DNA from: Strongylocentrotus droebachiensis
Taxonomy: Eukaryota; Echinodermata; Echinoidea; Camarodonta; Strongylocentrotidae
Assembly (NCBI GenBank): GCA_035222895.1
Contig: JAVYIG010000172.1
Span: 682,001 to 746,000 of the forward strand
Direction: 5' to 3'
Length of the DNA stretch: 64,000 nt
The notes beneath the pieces were generated by a model. That model saw only the letters and a program-made list of their open reading frames with translations. It had not been told where the DNA came from and did no database searches. Position numbers and translations under genes: made by a program. Below are positions 1-10,633 of this stretch, piece after piece. Within the stretch, counting starts at the first letter, position 1. Each line of letters starts with the position of its first letter.

Positions 1-702
1 GGACAAAGCTTTCAAAACATTGTATTTTTTACGAAGAAAAACATAAGGGTGTATTTTTTTAAATAAACTTTCAAATGAAAATATTCGGGGGGGGGGGGTA
101 CCCATATACAAAAAAAAAGGATTCACCGGCCATGAAATGAAATAGTCTACTCGTAATTATATTTTACAAGTAATTCTATGGTATGCTTTACTCAAATTTT
201 GAAGTATATTACATCTCTTATTTTTCTGGTACCATTTTTAATATTTTTTAATCCGAATTCATTTAAATAATTTTAGTTTTCCTAAAATTACTCTTAATCC
301 GGTGGAATTGCGACTAAGGCTATTTCAGGGATCCTCGTCTCACCGATAGTATTGATAATGGATAAAGTTATGACTGTCTTGTCGTTGGTTTCGAGGAACT
401 GGCCCCAGGGCTCCAAGCCCAAGGCCACCATGGCCAAGGGCAAGGAGAGTTATGAAAATTATCATCATGCTGAGCTGAGATGACATGGGATGTAGACCCT
501 ACTGGTTAACTGATTAAATAATTCTTTTTAACAATCGTTCTTGATACTAGCAAATGTTGCCCAACTTTACTCCGTGTTTAAGGAATACCAGATGATGTAC
601 ATGTCACAACATTGCAGACGACATAACAGGATAATCTATAGGAATAATCTACACTTCGGTGGTAATGATTATGATGATGTTTTTGCTTTCACTTAGTTTC
701 AG
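1..702. other. AT-rich non-coding DNA
   Basis: No convincing gene is seen. A G-run lies near 88-98. A short GC-richer patch near 395-450 contains a good Kozak-like context (GCCACCATGG), but the reading frame closes after 17 codons. Confidence 0.5.
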
Positions 703-3197
703 ATACAGTAGATACAATTTGCGCTTATATGAAGGAAGCACTAGGACTGGTACATCTACTTTTCAACAATGCCGCAGGCCAGATACAAATCCAGGTGAGA
801 ATAGGGAGTCTGTGCAAGAAAATCACACATAAGCAGTATAAAGAGATTTAAGATTAATCATGACCGGTCTGTATAATGCCATCCATTGGTTTTGCGCTCA
901 CTACCAAACTTGCAATCGATAACAATCTTTGAAATACACTGCTATTATATATATGATGGCTACATAAACAATTAAATATTAACCGGGAAATAAAGATATG
1001 GAATATGTAATGCACATGGCAGACATAGTACAAAGCTGGAAAGGAACGTGTTCTAATTTTGGCGAAGGCTATATATGTACATAACCATTAATATATAATA
1101 TCTTCAGCTAAAACTTCTATGAATCAAAATTGGAATATTTTGTTGTAAGTAGAGCGTATAGAGTGAAGTCTTGATCATCTTGTATGACAAGTACCAAGCA
1201 CACTCACTGCATATTGTGCATTGTTGTGGTAGTTTGTTGGTCGGGGCAATTAAAAACGTCTGTTTGGGGTCAGTTATGCCTAGTAATTAATTTGATGTAC
1301 ACAAGATAATATTAGATTTATTTCTTTACCTCTGCTTGCAAAAAAAAAGAAACTTGTACTGTAATTATTTATTTTATTCTACAGGGATCGACATGCTGGT
1401 TAGATGGGTCCTTGATAATTCACTGAACACAGAGCTGCAGATGCGACTTGGCAAGGTGACCTCAAAGTGGGAGTGGTATGGAATTGTTAAAGCAATTCAC
1501 TGAATACAGTCAGAGCTGCAGATGTGACTTGGCATGGTGACATCAAAGTAGTTCAGATGGCTTCGATGGCGATTTTGATGATGAGGCACTGTCTATGCTT
1601 GTGAACATGTCAAGAGGTATCTTCTTCCCTTCTTGATCGTTTCCCAATATTTGAAATTTGAGATTTTCCTAATTAATTGTTTTAATGTGTAGGTCTCTTA
1701 GTTTAAGCGTCAATTTTCTTTCAAAATCCTTAACAAAAACTGCCAATACTAAGGTTATACCAATTGAAGTATCTAATTTAAGAGCCTCTGTAAAAATTGG
1801 TACCAAAACTACACAAAATAATTTCACCTAAACATAATGCACTGTAAAGTTTCCCTTTCATAATTGACATTCTGATAATGATTTTCTATTGATTTTGACT
1901 TGGACTTCTTTTATAATGATTTTTCTTTCTCTTAATTCCTTTTGCTTTCAAGCAGTCTAGATCAATAATCTTCGCTGCTTCAACCACTATTGCTTGGATG
2001 ATATACGTGTGAAGAAACTTGAAGAACCTTTGTTGAAGAGCATGCTTAAGAAACTAGAATCAATTATATTATATTATATTTTAATACCTCAATCTCTGTT
2101 TTATACTGTTTAATTGTAAACATTTTGAATATCATAAATATAGAAAACTCCACGTATAATTTTAATTGTGTGTATAATTCAGTAATCGCAATGAAATGGG
2201 TTGATTATGAAATCAATGAATTGATTTAAAGTGAACTGGTAACATTGTCCATGATTTCTGAAACAATGAACTGAATGTTTGTACCTGTGTCAGTTTTCTG
2301 TTACAGTATTGTAATGAACTCCTTGCAAACATAAATCTTTAAAATTCAAATGTTTAGCTCAGAACAGCTATTTATCAGGTATACCTACCTCATTTTTAGA
2401 AATCAGTAATGCATATTAGAGTTTGGGATTTCAGTTGCATGAATTCTCATATCGTATCTGTGTATTGAAGAATTTGTTTATTTCTTTTTAGATGTTTGTA
2501 TTTACAGGGGTTGATGCCTTTATTAGGACATGAATATAACTTACATTTACACAATTATTTTTCCTGTCAAAAGGCAATGTTACTAGGTCACATTTAATGT
2601 TTGTACTTTTTACTTCTTTATTCATTCTCATCATAATTGTATTTGGTACTTCAAACTATCCTATAATCATACAATATAATGTTGTTTTTTGAATTTATAT
2701 GTTTGATGAGAAATGAAATTGTTTTGTCAAAATTATATTTCCATTTTTATCATGCATTGTTCAGCTGATAATTGTTTAGTCAAAGATTACGTGTTTGCCT
2801 GGGTGAAGATAACCTTTTAGCATTGGTAAACTTTGTAGCGTTTGAGACTGGATACTAAATTTTAATTGAAATACAGTACAAAGGGATTGTGTAAACTGAC
2901 TTGCTTCTGATACTCTACTCACAAAACATTTATGAAAAACAGTGATGAACAAAAAAGTAACGCTGATGATTATATTAATCATATTTCCCATTGAAAAATT
3001 CCACCATCCCTTTTTTCAAGAACTGCCTTGTTTTGTTATGATCCACATAATTTCAGCTAGAACATGATAACCATGGCGTGCAAGAAAGAGACTATATCCA
3101 CAGTACTATATTGAATACCTATTTTGTCTTCAGGTATGCATTCCATGCAGATGATGAGGCTGATGATGCAAAAGATAAAGACATTTTAGCATATTAA
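703..3197 (+). other. candidate spliced-gene remnant (four exon-like islands)
   Basis: Four islands have splice-like borders: 703-794 (AG before, GTGAGA after), 1385-1455 (AG before, GTGACC after), 1557-1616 (AG before, GTATCT after), and 3134-3197 (AG before, ending in TAA). Islands 1 and 2 can be joined in one open frame containing RLYEGSTRTGTSTFQQ and then IDMLVRWVLDNSL. Islands 3 and 4 each have an acidic frame (DGFDGDFDDEALSML; FHADDEADDAKDKDILAY), but those phases do not join cleanly. The end of island 2 is partly duplicated at about 1497-1550. I do not recognise the product. It could be a decayed gene, the 3' end of a gene outside the window, or chance. Confidence 0.22.
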
Positions 3198-3379
3198 CAA
3201 GTACTGTATAATGTTTGAAATAACCTTCGTATTCCATGGATGTATACCTGGTGAGTCTTTTCCACAAAACCCTAAATGTATATTTCAAAATGCAAAAAAG
3301 TATTGATGATAACTGATGATGATCAGTTTGGTATGAATTATTTGAATTTTAAATTTATGTTTATCTCATTTTTGATTGT

Positions 3380-3589
3380 TGAAAATAACTTATTGGCATG
3401 CACCCAGAAGATTTTCATCATGTGTTTGATCTTGTTATTGTATTTCAGACCAAACACATCATTATAATCTACAGAGTGCAACCAAAAATGTCTTAACAAC
3501 AATTAAAATTTCTTTCAGGAGGCCTAACAATCAAGAGAAGTAGAGACGATGAACAAATACGAATAATAATACAACGTCGTTAAGCGTGA
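3380..3589. repeat. segmental duplication, left part of copy 1
   Basis: This stretch is closely repeated at about 6430-6665 (shared landmarks GCATGCACCCAG, CATCATGTGTTTGATC, TAGAGACGAT). Copy 1 is interrupted by the element at 3590-5057 and resumes at 5058. Copy 2 runs on without interruption. Confidence 0.75.
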
Positions 3590-3769
3590 CAGGGGCGGAT
3601 CCAAGATTTCTTGGGGGGGGGGGGCCCAAATTTGAAATTATGCGAGCCAAATATTGGTACGTAATGGTGACACCGGCAGTGGCGACATGAGCAAAAACGT
3701 TTGGGGGTAGACAAAAAACCGCATCACCCCACTCTTACATGCAGCCCCCGCTGAACGTTTCTCCTAACA

Positions 3770-4130
3770 GAAGCTCAGGGGTTTTGTACGTTAAATTACC
3801 GTCAGATAAGCATATTTTGATACCTAATTTGTAACACTGGCAGGTCACGAATTGGTGTGTGGCCAAGGGGACGGAGCCCCCGGAAGCTCAGGGGTTTGGG
3901 GCAATAAATTACGGTCAGATGAGCATATTTTGATACCTTATTTGTGACACTTGCAGGACACAAATTGGTGTGGGGTCCAGGGGTTAGAGCCCCGGAGGCT
4001 CAGGGGTTTTAGGCAATAGATTAAGGTCAGATGAGCATCCAGGGGCCCGCCTTAGGGCCCTAGGTGGAATCCAGGGGGCAGAGACCCCGAAAGCTCAGGG
4101 GTCATTAGGCATTTACTCACGGTCAAATGA
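3770..4130. repeat. about 120-bp tandem satellite inside the hAT-like element
   Basis: Roughly three imperfect copies of a unit carry AGCTCAGGGGTTTT, GGTCAGATGAGCATATTTTG and TTTGTGACACTGGCAGGTCA. The same unit forms a longer array at 12110-13640. Confidence 0.8.
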
Positions 4131-4379
4131 GCAAATTTAGACACTTCATTATTTTGTGACAAAGGCAGGTCACTATTCTTTTCTTCTTTCTTTAGGAATT
4201 TGCCATTTACAAACAAACATATAACAAAATATAATTTACTAAAGATTGAGGATTGAAAATTATGTCATTTCAGTATCATTTGTAAATCACCGGTATCGAA
4301 TTAGAAATAAATCACGTTTTAATTATATTTAGGGGCATCTGTCACCCCAAGCCCCCCCCCCCCCTTCATCAGTACGCCA

Positions 4380-5036
4380 GTGCCCCCCTCCCGATCTACA
4401 CCTTGCTGGCGGGAAATCGCAACTGATTTCCCCTACCTTTCGTCTTTCGTTTTTTTCTCTTTCCTTTCTCTCCTATTTTCCTTTCCCTTCCCTTCTTCTG
4501 TCGATTTTAGGTTTGCTGGGGGGAGGCAAGGGCCTTTCGGCCCCCCAATCCACACGTTCTTTTCACACGTTCTTTTCACCCTTTTCTATTCTTCTTCCTT
4601 TTTTGTTCCCTTTTAGCTCTCCTCTTTCCCTTTTCCCCCTTCCTTCCCCCCTTTTTGTGGCGGGGTTTCCGGGGGGGGGGAGGGAGGCAAGGGCCTTTTG
4701 GCCCCAACCCTCCGAACTACAACTTGTTGGCAGGAAAAATGCAACTGATATCTTCCTTCTTTTCTTTTTCCTCTTTTTTCCTTCCCTTTATCTCTTTTCC
4801 TTTTTCTTTCCCTTTCCTTTCTTCTCTCTTATTTTTTGATGGGGGGGGGGGGGGGGAGGTAACAGCTGGGAGGCGAGGCCCTTTTGGTCCCCCTCCATCT
4901 TCTTCTTTTCCCTCTTTTTATTTTCTTCTTCCTCTTTTTTCTTTCCCTTTCTCTCCTCTTTTACTTCTTTTTCTTCTCTCTCTTTCTCTCTCTCTCTCTC
5001 TCCCTTTTTTCCCAAGGAGGGGGGGGGGGGGGGGGG
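4380..5036. repeat. polypyrimidine tract with interspersed G-runs
   Basis: Long CTTTTCTCCC-type tracts alternate with G-runs (for example 4668-4682, 4841-4857, 5019-5037). Phe/Ser/Pro-rich open frames here come from base composition and are not genes. Confidence 0.85.
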
Positions 5037-5057
5037 GTGGAAAAGGATCCGCGCCTG

Positions 5058-5560
5058 AAGCGTAAGATCGTTAACTTCTATCTCTGCGCCCCAAATAATC
5101 CGAACAAAAGAATCAACTGTTAAACGAAATTATCATGCGTCCTTGAAAAATGTATTAATATTGCTTGTCATAGTATTATTGGAGGGCAGCAAAGGCGAAC
5201 GATTGTCGCTACAATTCACAAATCGTCGCTTGGAAAGCTTTTCTCTCAAAATTACCATGCGATATCAAGCTACATAGAACTATGATCGAAAAAAAAATAT
5301 ATCGTCTTGAAAACAGTCAGAAACATTAGAACTTAAATAAATAAAACATAATGCAACTGAATAAGACTAGAATGAATAGGAAGCTTTTTACCATTTAAAT
5401 CATCCAGTACCAAATACCTAAGCAAAATTCGATCCAGATGCATATAATGGTAAGCTTAAAGGCAATGATACTTGACAAATTGTCAATTTTCATGAGTTTA
5501 TCCTCTAGAAGAATTGCAAAAGATAATCAGGATAATAAGGATCAGAATTATACCTCTACT
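5058..5560. repeat. segmental duplication, right part of copy 1
   Basis: Resumes the duplicated segment after the element and matches about 6656-7165. Shared landmarks are ATCAACTGTTAAACGAA, GGCGAACGATTGTCGCTAC and TACCAAATACCTA. No gene is seen. Confidence 0.75.
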
Positions 5561-6429
5561 ACTACTTCTACATGTACTATACTATACTACTGCTGATTAT
5601 GCTGATAATACGGATGATAATAATGATACGATAATAGTTATAATAATACTACTTATATTAATCGTCATAATCATCATGTTCATAGTCATTATAATGGCCT
5701 TTTACGTCGTGTTGATATATTACGCACAACCAGCCGGCCCATGCATTTATATTTTTAATTAAATAATTAATTAACGGTCACCGTATTTTAGGGAAACTAA
5801 AGCTGAATTGGTATGACCGTATTGGCTAAATTTCACACATTTTGGGGTCTTACATTACCTTCATAGCAATTTTAGGTTCTAAAAGGGAACTAGAAATGTC
5901 ATAGATAAGTATAAGAACAATAACCATGCACTCTGAAGGCATTTGCGGTCTGAAAACAGAACTCAACTATCTCTTTAAACGTGAGACTGTTCACCCCCAT
6001 CTCTCCCCGACAAATAATCCAATATTGCATTAATGCTGTTTTTGTGCCCCCCGGAAATGGGAAAATCGCGTCGACCAACATTTCGCTCACTGAGATGGGG
6101 GGGGGGGGGGGGGGGTTAAGGAGCATTCCGTTTTTTCTACTCAGCACCCCCCCCCCCCCCCTTGAGCAAAAAGAAAGAACAAAAGCCCCCCCCCCCCTCC
6201 CCTCTGCGTACGCGCCTGCGCATGCACATTCATTGTACATGTACATACTCGGTGGCAAAAAGGAAATAAGCGACGAAAAGGAAGGGCAATGACAAAAAGA
6301 GGGGATGGGGGGTAGCCCCTGGCCGGGTTTCAAATTCAGTTCATTTTAACATATTAGACCCAGTACCGATGATCATAATTGAATCTACCATGTGACGCCA
6401 CATCGAATAGCACCTCATTTTTGTTTATT
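5561..6429. other. non-coding spacer with G/C homopolymers
   Basis: Contains an AT-rich stretch, then G- and C-runs at about 6096-6115, 6146-6162 and 6186-6198. Glycine/proline-rich open frames across the runs are compositional. No gene is seen. Confidence 0.5.
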
Positions 6430-7165
6430 GTTGTAAAGAACTTTTTGGCATGCACCCAGTAGATTGTCATCATGTGTTTGATCTTGTTATTGAAAAAACA
6501 GCTGAAACACATCATCATAATCTACAGAGTGAAACCAAAAATTCCTTAACAACAATTAGAATTCTTTTCAGGAAGCCTAACAATAAAAGCTGTTTTTGAT
6601 TAAACGTGCATCGTATAGAGACGATAAACAAATAGGAATAATAATATAAAGTCGTTAAGCGTGAGACCGTCTACTACTATCTCTCCCCGCCAAAACACCC
6701 GAATAAAGAATCACCCAAGGGGAATCAACTGTTAAACGAATTTATCATGAGTTCTTGAAAAATTAATTAATACTGCTTGTCATGGTATTATTGAAGAGCA
6801 GCAAAGGCGAACGATTGTCGCTACAATTCAGAAATCGTTGCTTGGATTGGTTTTCCCTCAAAATTACCATGAGATATCAAGCTACATAGAAATATGATCG
6901 ACACAAAAAGATATCGTTTTGAAAACAGTGAAAAATTTTAGATCTTGAATGAATAAAACGTAATGCAAATAAATAAGATTAGAATGAATAGGACACAAGT
7001 TCATTTTTACCCTTTAAATCATCCAGTACCAAATACCTATGCAAAATTCAAGCCAGATGCATAATAATGGTAAGCTTAAAGACAATGATTCATGACAATT
7101 GTCAATTGTCATGAGTTTATCCTCTAGACGTATTGCAAAAGATTAACAGGATAATAAGGATCAAA
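6430..7165. repeat. segmental duplication, uninterrupted copy 2
   Basis: This is the contiguous counterpart of 3380-3589 plus 5058-5560. It shows what the locus looked like before the hAT-like element inserted into copy 1. Confidence 0.75.
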
Positions 7166-7249
7166 ATGGATACCTCTACTACTAGGCCGATACTTTAGCA
7201 TATCATACTACACTACTGCCATCGTTGATTATCATGAAATTGCTTCACA

Positions 7250-8626
7250 GAATAACAATCCCATATGTTTTAAGCATTATTGAGAGGACATGAGAGCCTC
7301 TCAACTAGTATTTTGAATGAAATTAATTGATTTCTTATCATAACATTTTTTGCTTCAATGTACGAAGGTCGGGAGGGAGCTTACTTTTTTGTTGTTGAAA
7401 TATCCAACACTTCTTGACACAAGAGAAGTCCAGGGATGAGCGAGCAGACCTTAGCTAGTGTATGGGAGTGTGAATGGGAGTGTGTATAGAGTGTAAATGT
7501 GAGTGTTTATGAGCGTGTCCATGGTACAGGAGTGAGAAGCGTGTATAGGAATGAGAGCATGTGTTAAAGAGCAAAGGGCCTGCTTGCTCATCCTTTGACC
7601 CACTCTTGTGTCACCTTACACAATATATTTTAAACCTGACTTAATTTGCCTGTTATTGCCTTAGTCATTTTGGTTATGAATTTTGTTATATACTGTATAT
7701 TATACTTTGTGAGAATGTCAAACGACATTTGTATGTATTATTGGCAATGTAAATTGTTCATAATTCAGCCACCTGGCTGCGAAGTGCAATTATAATAAAA
7801 CCTTTTCAATCAATCAATCAATAAAAATGTGTACAGTCACACTAGGCATAGACATGCAATGGGTGTTCTTGAGCACGAGACACAGCTCGGGTCACGAACA
7901 GCTTGGCTTGGCTTGTTAGAAACTGGCGCCAGTGTCGGAGCTTCCTGGAGTTAGTGAGTAATGTGCCGTGGGATTCCATATTCTTAAACTGCTGGTGAAC
8001 AGAGCAACAACACCAAGCTCTGTAATTATTAGGATCTCTGTCCAATAGTGTCGTGTTTGTGCCATTAACCTGGATCGACCAAATCAATTGATTTATAATA
8101 TATATATATTCATTCTTTAAATTAAATGCAATGTTAATTGTCATTGTACAATTGTGATATAAAGTGGGGGCACGCTACAAGAGTCCTGTCTCGCACTCCG
8201 GGGCAACTTGTCTGACACGGTCGGTTCTAGCAACTACTCCGAAGATCAAGATACATTAATCTTGATCTAAGGAGACACGAACGAACGAACGAACATCGGT
8301 ATTAAAAATGATAACCAAGAAAGGTTCTACCATCGTTAGTAGTGACCAATATGTCTGATCAATGAATGTGAAAATTGCCACTGCAGAATGCGTAAGAGGT
8401 TTAAAGGCATACAACTGTTCAAAGGGCGGCGTTAAGGGGGGGGGGGGGTTGCTTCCTTTTATATGTTTGCTAATCATGCTCCACCCTCATACAACAGCAA
8501 ACGACGACGACAAAGAGAACAATAGCAGAAGAATAGATTTAAAAAGAGGTGAAGTTTCAGGCAGAAAGGGGATGGGAGGTTGGGGAGTGGGCGATTTCGA
8601 TTATTATTTCACTGCGACCAAATGAA
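7250..8626. repeat. block-1 flank between lost type III gene and type I gene
   Basis: Parts match the DNA between type III and type I genes in other blocks. 7265-7330 matches about 19225-19300, 36600-36660 and 47120-47180. 8290-8440 matches about 19405-19530, 36770-36860 and 47290-47345. The type III receptor expected between these parts is absent here. GAAC tandem units lie at 8277-8295 and a G-run near 8438-8449. Confidence 0.6.
7430..7830 (+). mobile_element. short GTG-rich repeat and possible non-LTR 3' end
   Basis: An irregular GAGTGTG-type repeat (7460-7560) is followed by a stretch ending CACCTGGCTGCGAAGTG, then AATAAA and three TCAA units at 7807-7822. A short tetranucleotide tail after a poly(A) signal is typical of CR1/L2-like non-LTR 3' ends. 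No reverse transcriptase is present, so the family is a guess. Confidence 0.35.
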
Positions 8627-8630
8627 TTAA

Positions 8631-9021
8631 AGATAAAATGGAGTTCTGGTAAAAAAAAAAAAAAAAAATTCTCACAGAATCAGACGAAACTAATTATACA
8701 CTGAATGTTCAAGATTACAAATAAATGTCATTTGGCAAACAATTTTGGTAGAAAATGTATACTGGCTGAGTGATGAGCATAAAAGATAAGGAAATAAAGG
8801 TAAGTAGCCCCGACACCGATTGTGTAGTCCCATATACATCTTTCTGTGTACAGTTCTGGTTGCTTTACTATAAAGACTGGGCCAAATTTGTTATGATTTT
8901 GATGACTCCAGAACCTTGCAGTACACACCAATACTTATATGCTACATGATCAACTGTTTCTGATCCATTCCACATCTTTTCTTTCACAATGCAATCGCAT
9001 GACCAGAACTCAACTTTATCT
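8631..9021. mobile_element. TTAA-type MITE, copy 1
   Basis: Flanked by TTAA at 8627-8630 and 9022-9025. The ends are inverted repeats: AGATAAA then GAGTTCTGGT on the left, and ACCAGAACTC then TTTATCT on the right. The homologous spots at about 36855 (block 3) and 19710 (block 2) have no insert. A reverse-oriented relative lies at 31484-31866. A TTAA target suggests mobilisation by a piggyBac- or Kolobok-type transposase. No protein is encoded. Confidence 0.78.
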
Positions 9022-9097
9022 TTAAAGGTATTACCATTAATTAAGAATCCGTTTCTGTTTATCCATTCGTTATTTACTCAGAAGCCTATATTTTGAA

Positions 9098-10432
9098 TCA
9101 TTTACATTTTCTGCAAAAAAGAATCTTTACAACGGTCTCTCGAATGAGAGGTTGAGCCATGGCATAAGCCAATGGGTTGATCAAGCTGTTGCTGTATGAT
9201 ATCCATCGAGGTACTTCTATCAAATTCACAACACTGTTAATAATGTCATAGAGCCAAGTAGAAGTAGAATATATCGTGACGGCAAGAGCATTCGGCAACC
9301 AGGTAACAACGAAAGCGAGGATTATGAAAGTTAAAGTCTTCATTGCTTTTCGACCTTCCTTTGTTGATTCCTTCTGGGGCTTCTTGGAGACGTTGTATCT
9401 GGATGCTGACTGACTTTCATTTATTTCTAAAACAAGGTCTTCGTTATCGCTTCTGGGATGATTTTGAACTGACCCTGCCTTATTTTCAGCAATAAATGTA
9501 GCGTCTCTCTTGGACTTACTGGTTGGTGGAGCATAGTCTTTCGACACCTGCAATGAAATATTTGATACAACAATTGCTGCATCTCTCATGTCATCCAACG
9601 TAACACCGCTTAGACTGGATTCGCATTGGGATGGTGCATCCTCATCATTTCTTTTAATTGCAGAATTGTTGATATTTTGGCCGTTGGCTTCTGTTTTCCC
9701 CTTGCTCGTCAAATGCTCTTTCTTCAAATTGAAGGCCAAACGCCTTCTGTAGACAGCCTTCACGCGAAAATAAATTCGTAGGTATAGCCCAGTAATGAGG
9801 AGAAATGGTACAGCAAATCTCAGGATGAATACGAATACGCCTGCCGTTTTGATTCGAGAATAATTCGTTCTTGGCAAGCCCGAATCTGATAGTTCGCCAC
9901 TTGGGGCTATGAAATCCCAGACACAAGTTATCGAGATCCATGTTCCAAAGGATAGGATCCACGTAAAGATGTTCACAATGGTAGCCTTGCGGATACTTTT
10001 CCTTTGGAAATGTTTGATAGGATAGAACGTGGCTATGTAACGATCAATGCAAATGACGACTACACCGCACACAGATACACTGAGAATAGAGTTCTGAAAT
10101 CCTATAAACAAGATACCAAGTACCTGACCAAAGTTCCAACCATCATAGAGATTGACAGTCGCGCGGAGAGGCATACAGACTAGGCCAACGACGAAGTCTG
10201 CAATGGTTATGTTCAAGATATAGGAATTGGGGTAAGTCCGTAGTTTCTTCTCAACGTAGAATGCTGCTAGGATAAGCATATTTGTAAAGACAGTCAAAAC
10301 AGACACCAGCATTAAAAGGACGAATGTCACACTGATTTTTGGTTCTAGTATGTTTTGAGTATTACAGTCCGACAAATTGTCAGAGGTTACGAATGTTCCA
10401 TTGGTAAGAGAGCAGTTGTCGAGTATCTCCAT
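9098..10432 (-). CDS. rhodopsin-class GPCR, sub-type I, intact
   Basis: A 444-residue single-exon seven-transmembrane receptor of the plasma membrane. The N-terminus has N-glycosylation sequons (N6, N11, N19). Landmarks: N51 in TM1, D79 in TM2, D130-R131-Y132 at the end of TM3, W158 in TM4, P209 and Y217 in TM5, T377-W-L-P380 in TM6, N419-P-L-A-Y423 in TM7. Residues D79, S120, W378, N415 and S416 form a complete sodium-pocket set. The third intracellular loop is about 135 residues and basic, and the tail is only a short helix 8 ending FCRKCK (possible palmitoylation). Position 3.25 is Gly106 instead of Cys, ECL2 has no Cys, and 3.32 is Gln113 instead of Asp. The scaffold resembles muscarinic/histamine receptors, but the ligand is unknown. 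The start is the first Met of a leader conserved in all paralogs. Confidence 0.95.
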   Translation of the reverse strand: MEILDNCSLTNGTFVTSDNLSDCNTQNILEPKISVTFVLLMLVSVLTVFTNMLILAAFYVEKKLRTYPNSYILNITIADFVVGLVCMPLRATVNLYDGWNFGQVLGILFIGFQNSILSVSVCGVVVICIDRYIATFYPIKHFQRKSIRKATIVNIFTWILSFGTWISITCVWDFIAPSGELSDSGLPRTNYSRIKTAGVFVFILRFAVPFLLITGLYLRIYFRVKAVYRRRLAFNLKKEHLTSKGKTEANGQNINNSAIKRNDEDAPSQCESSLSGVTLDDMRDAAIVVSNISLQVSKDYAPPTSKSKRDATFIAENKAGSVQNHPRSDNEDLVLEINESQSASRYNVSKKPQKESTKEGRKAMKTLTFIILAFVVTWLPNALAVTIYSTSTWLYDIINSVVNLIEVPRWISYSNSLINPLAYAMAQPLIRETVVKILFCRKCK

Positions 10433-10598
10433 AATGGCAAGGTAAACCCTGATTCATCCTTCAGCAGCCAATTACCAGAATATTAAGTCAAATGCAAAAC
10501 GAGACATGCACAAATCACCAGTACAATATTGTGTACAAGGGCACGGATCTCTGTCATTTGGGTGTGGGGCGACGAGGGTAGTTAAGCTAAGATCACTG

Positions 10599-10633
10599 TT
10601 CCGTCACATTTGTCTTGTGGAGGTTCATCAAAA
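10599..10633 (-). pseudogene. 35-bp remnant of a type II GPCR
   Basis: The stretch around CACATTTGTCTTGTGGAGG matches third-intracellular-loop codons of the type II receptors (for example 40267-40292). It lies upstream of the type I gene, where blocks 2, 3 and 4 carry a type II gene. Block 1 has lost nearly the whole gene. The preceding sequence GTTAAGCTAAG also precedes the broken type II copy at 48800, so a shared deletion history is likely. Confidence 0.7.

Larger units (their letters stand above)
3590..5057. mobile_element. non-autonomous hAT-like element with internal satellite
   Basis: The terminal inverted repeats are CAGGGGCGGATCC on the left and GGATCCGCGCCTG on the right, with one mismatch. 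The 8-bp flanks AAGCGTGA (3582-3589) and AAGCGTAA (5058-5065) look like a target-site duplication. The paralogous segment at about 6656 has the uninterrupted site, which fixes both ends. An 8-bp duplication and CAGGGGCG-type ends are typical of hAT elements. No transposase is visible. The interior holds about 120-bp tandem repeats and then a long polypyrimidine tract. Confidence 0.8.

Noticed and set aside
705-794. Frame 3 of the first exon-like island reads LVHLLFNNAAGQ, like a short-chain dehydrogenase
   Set aside because: The next island in that phase stops after 13 codons and has no SDR active-site motif. The alternative phase stays open longer.
4380-5123. Overlapping Phe/Ser/Pro-rich and Lys/Glu-rich open frames
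   Set aside because: They follow from a polypyrimidine tract with G-runs inside a transposon. No domain or start context is convincing.
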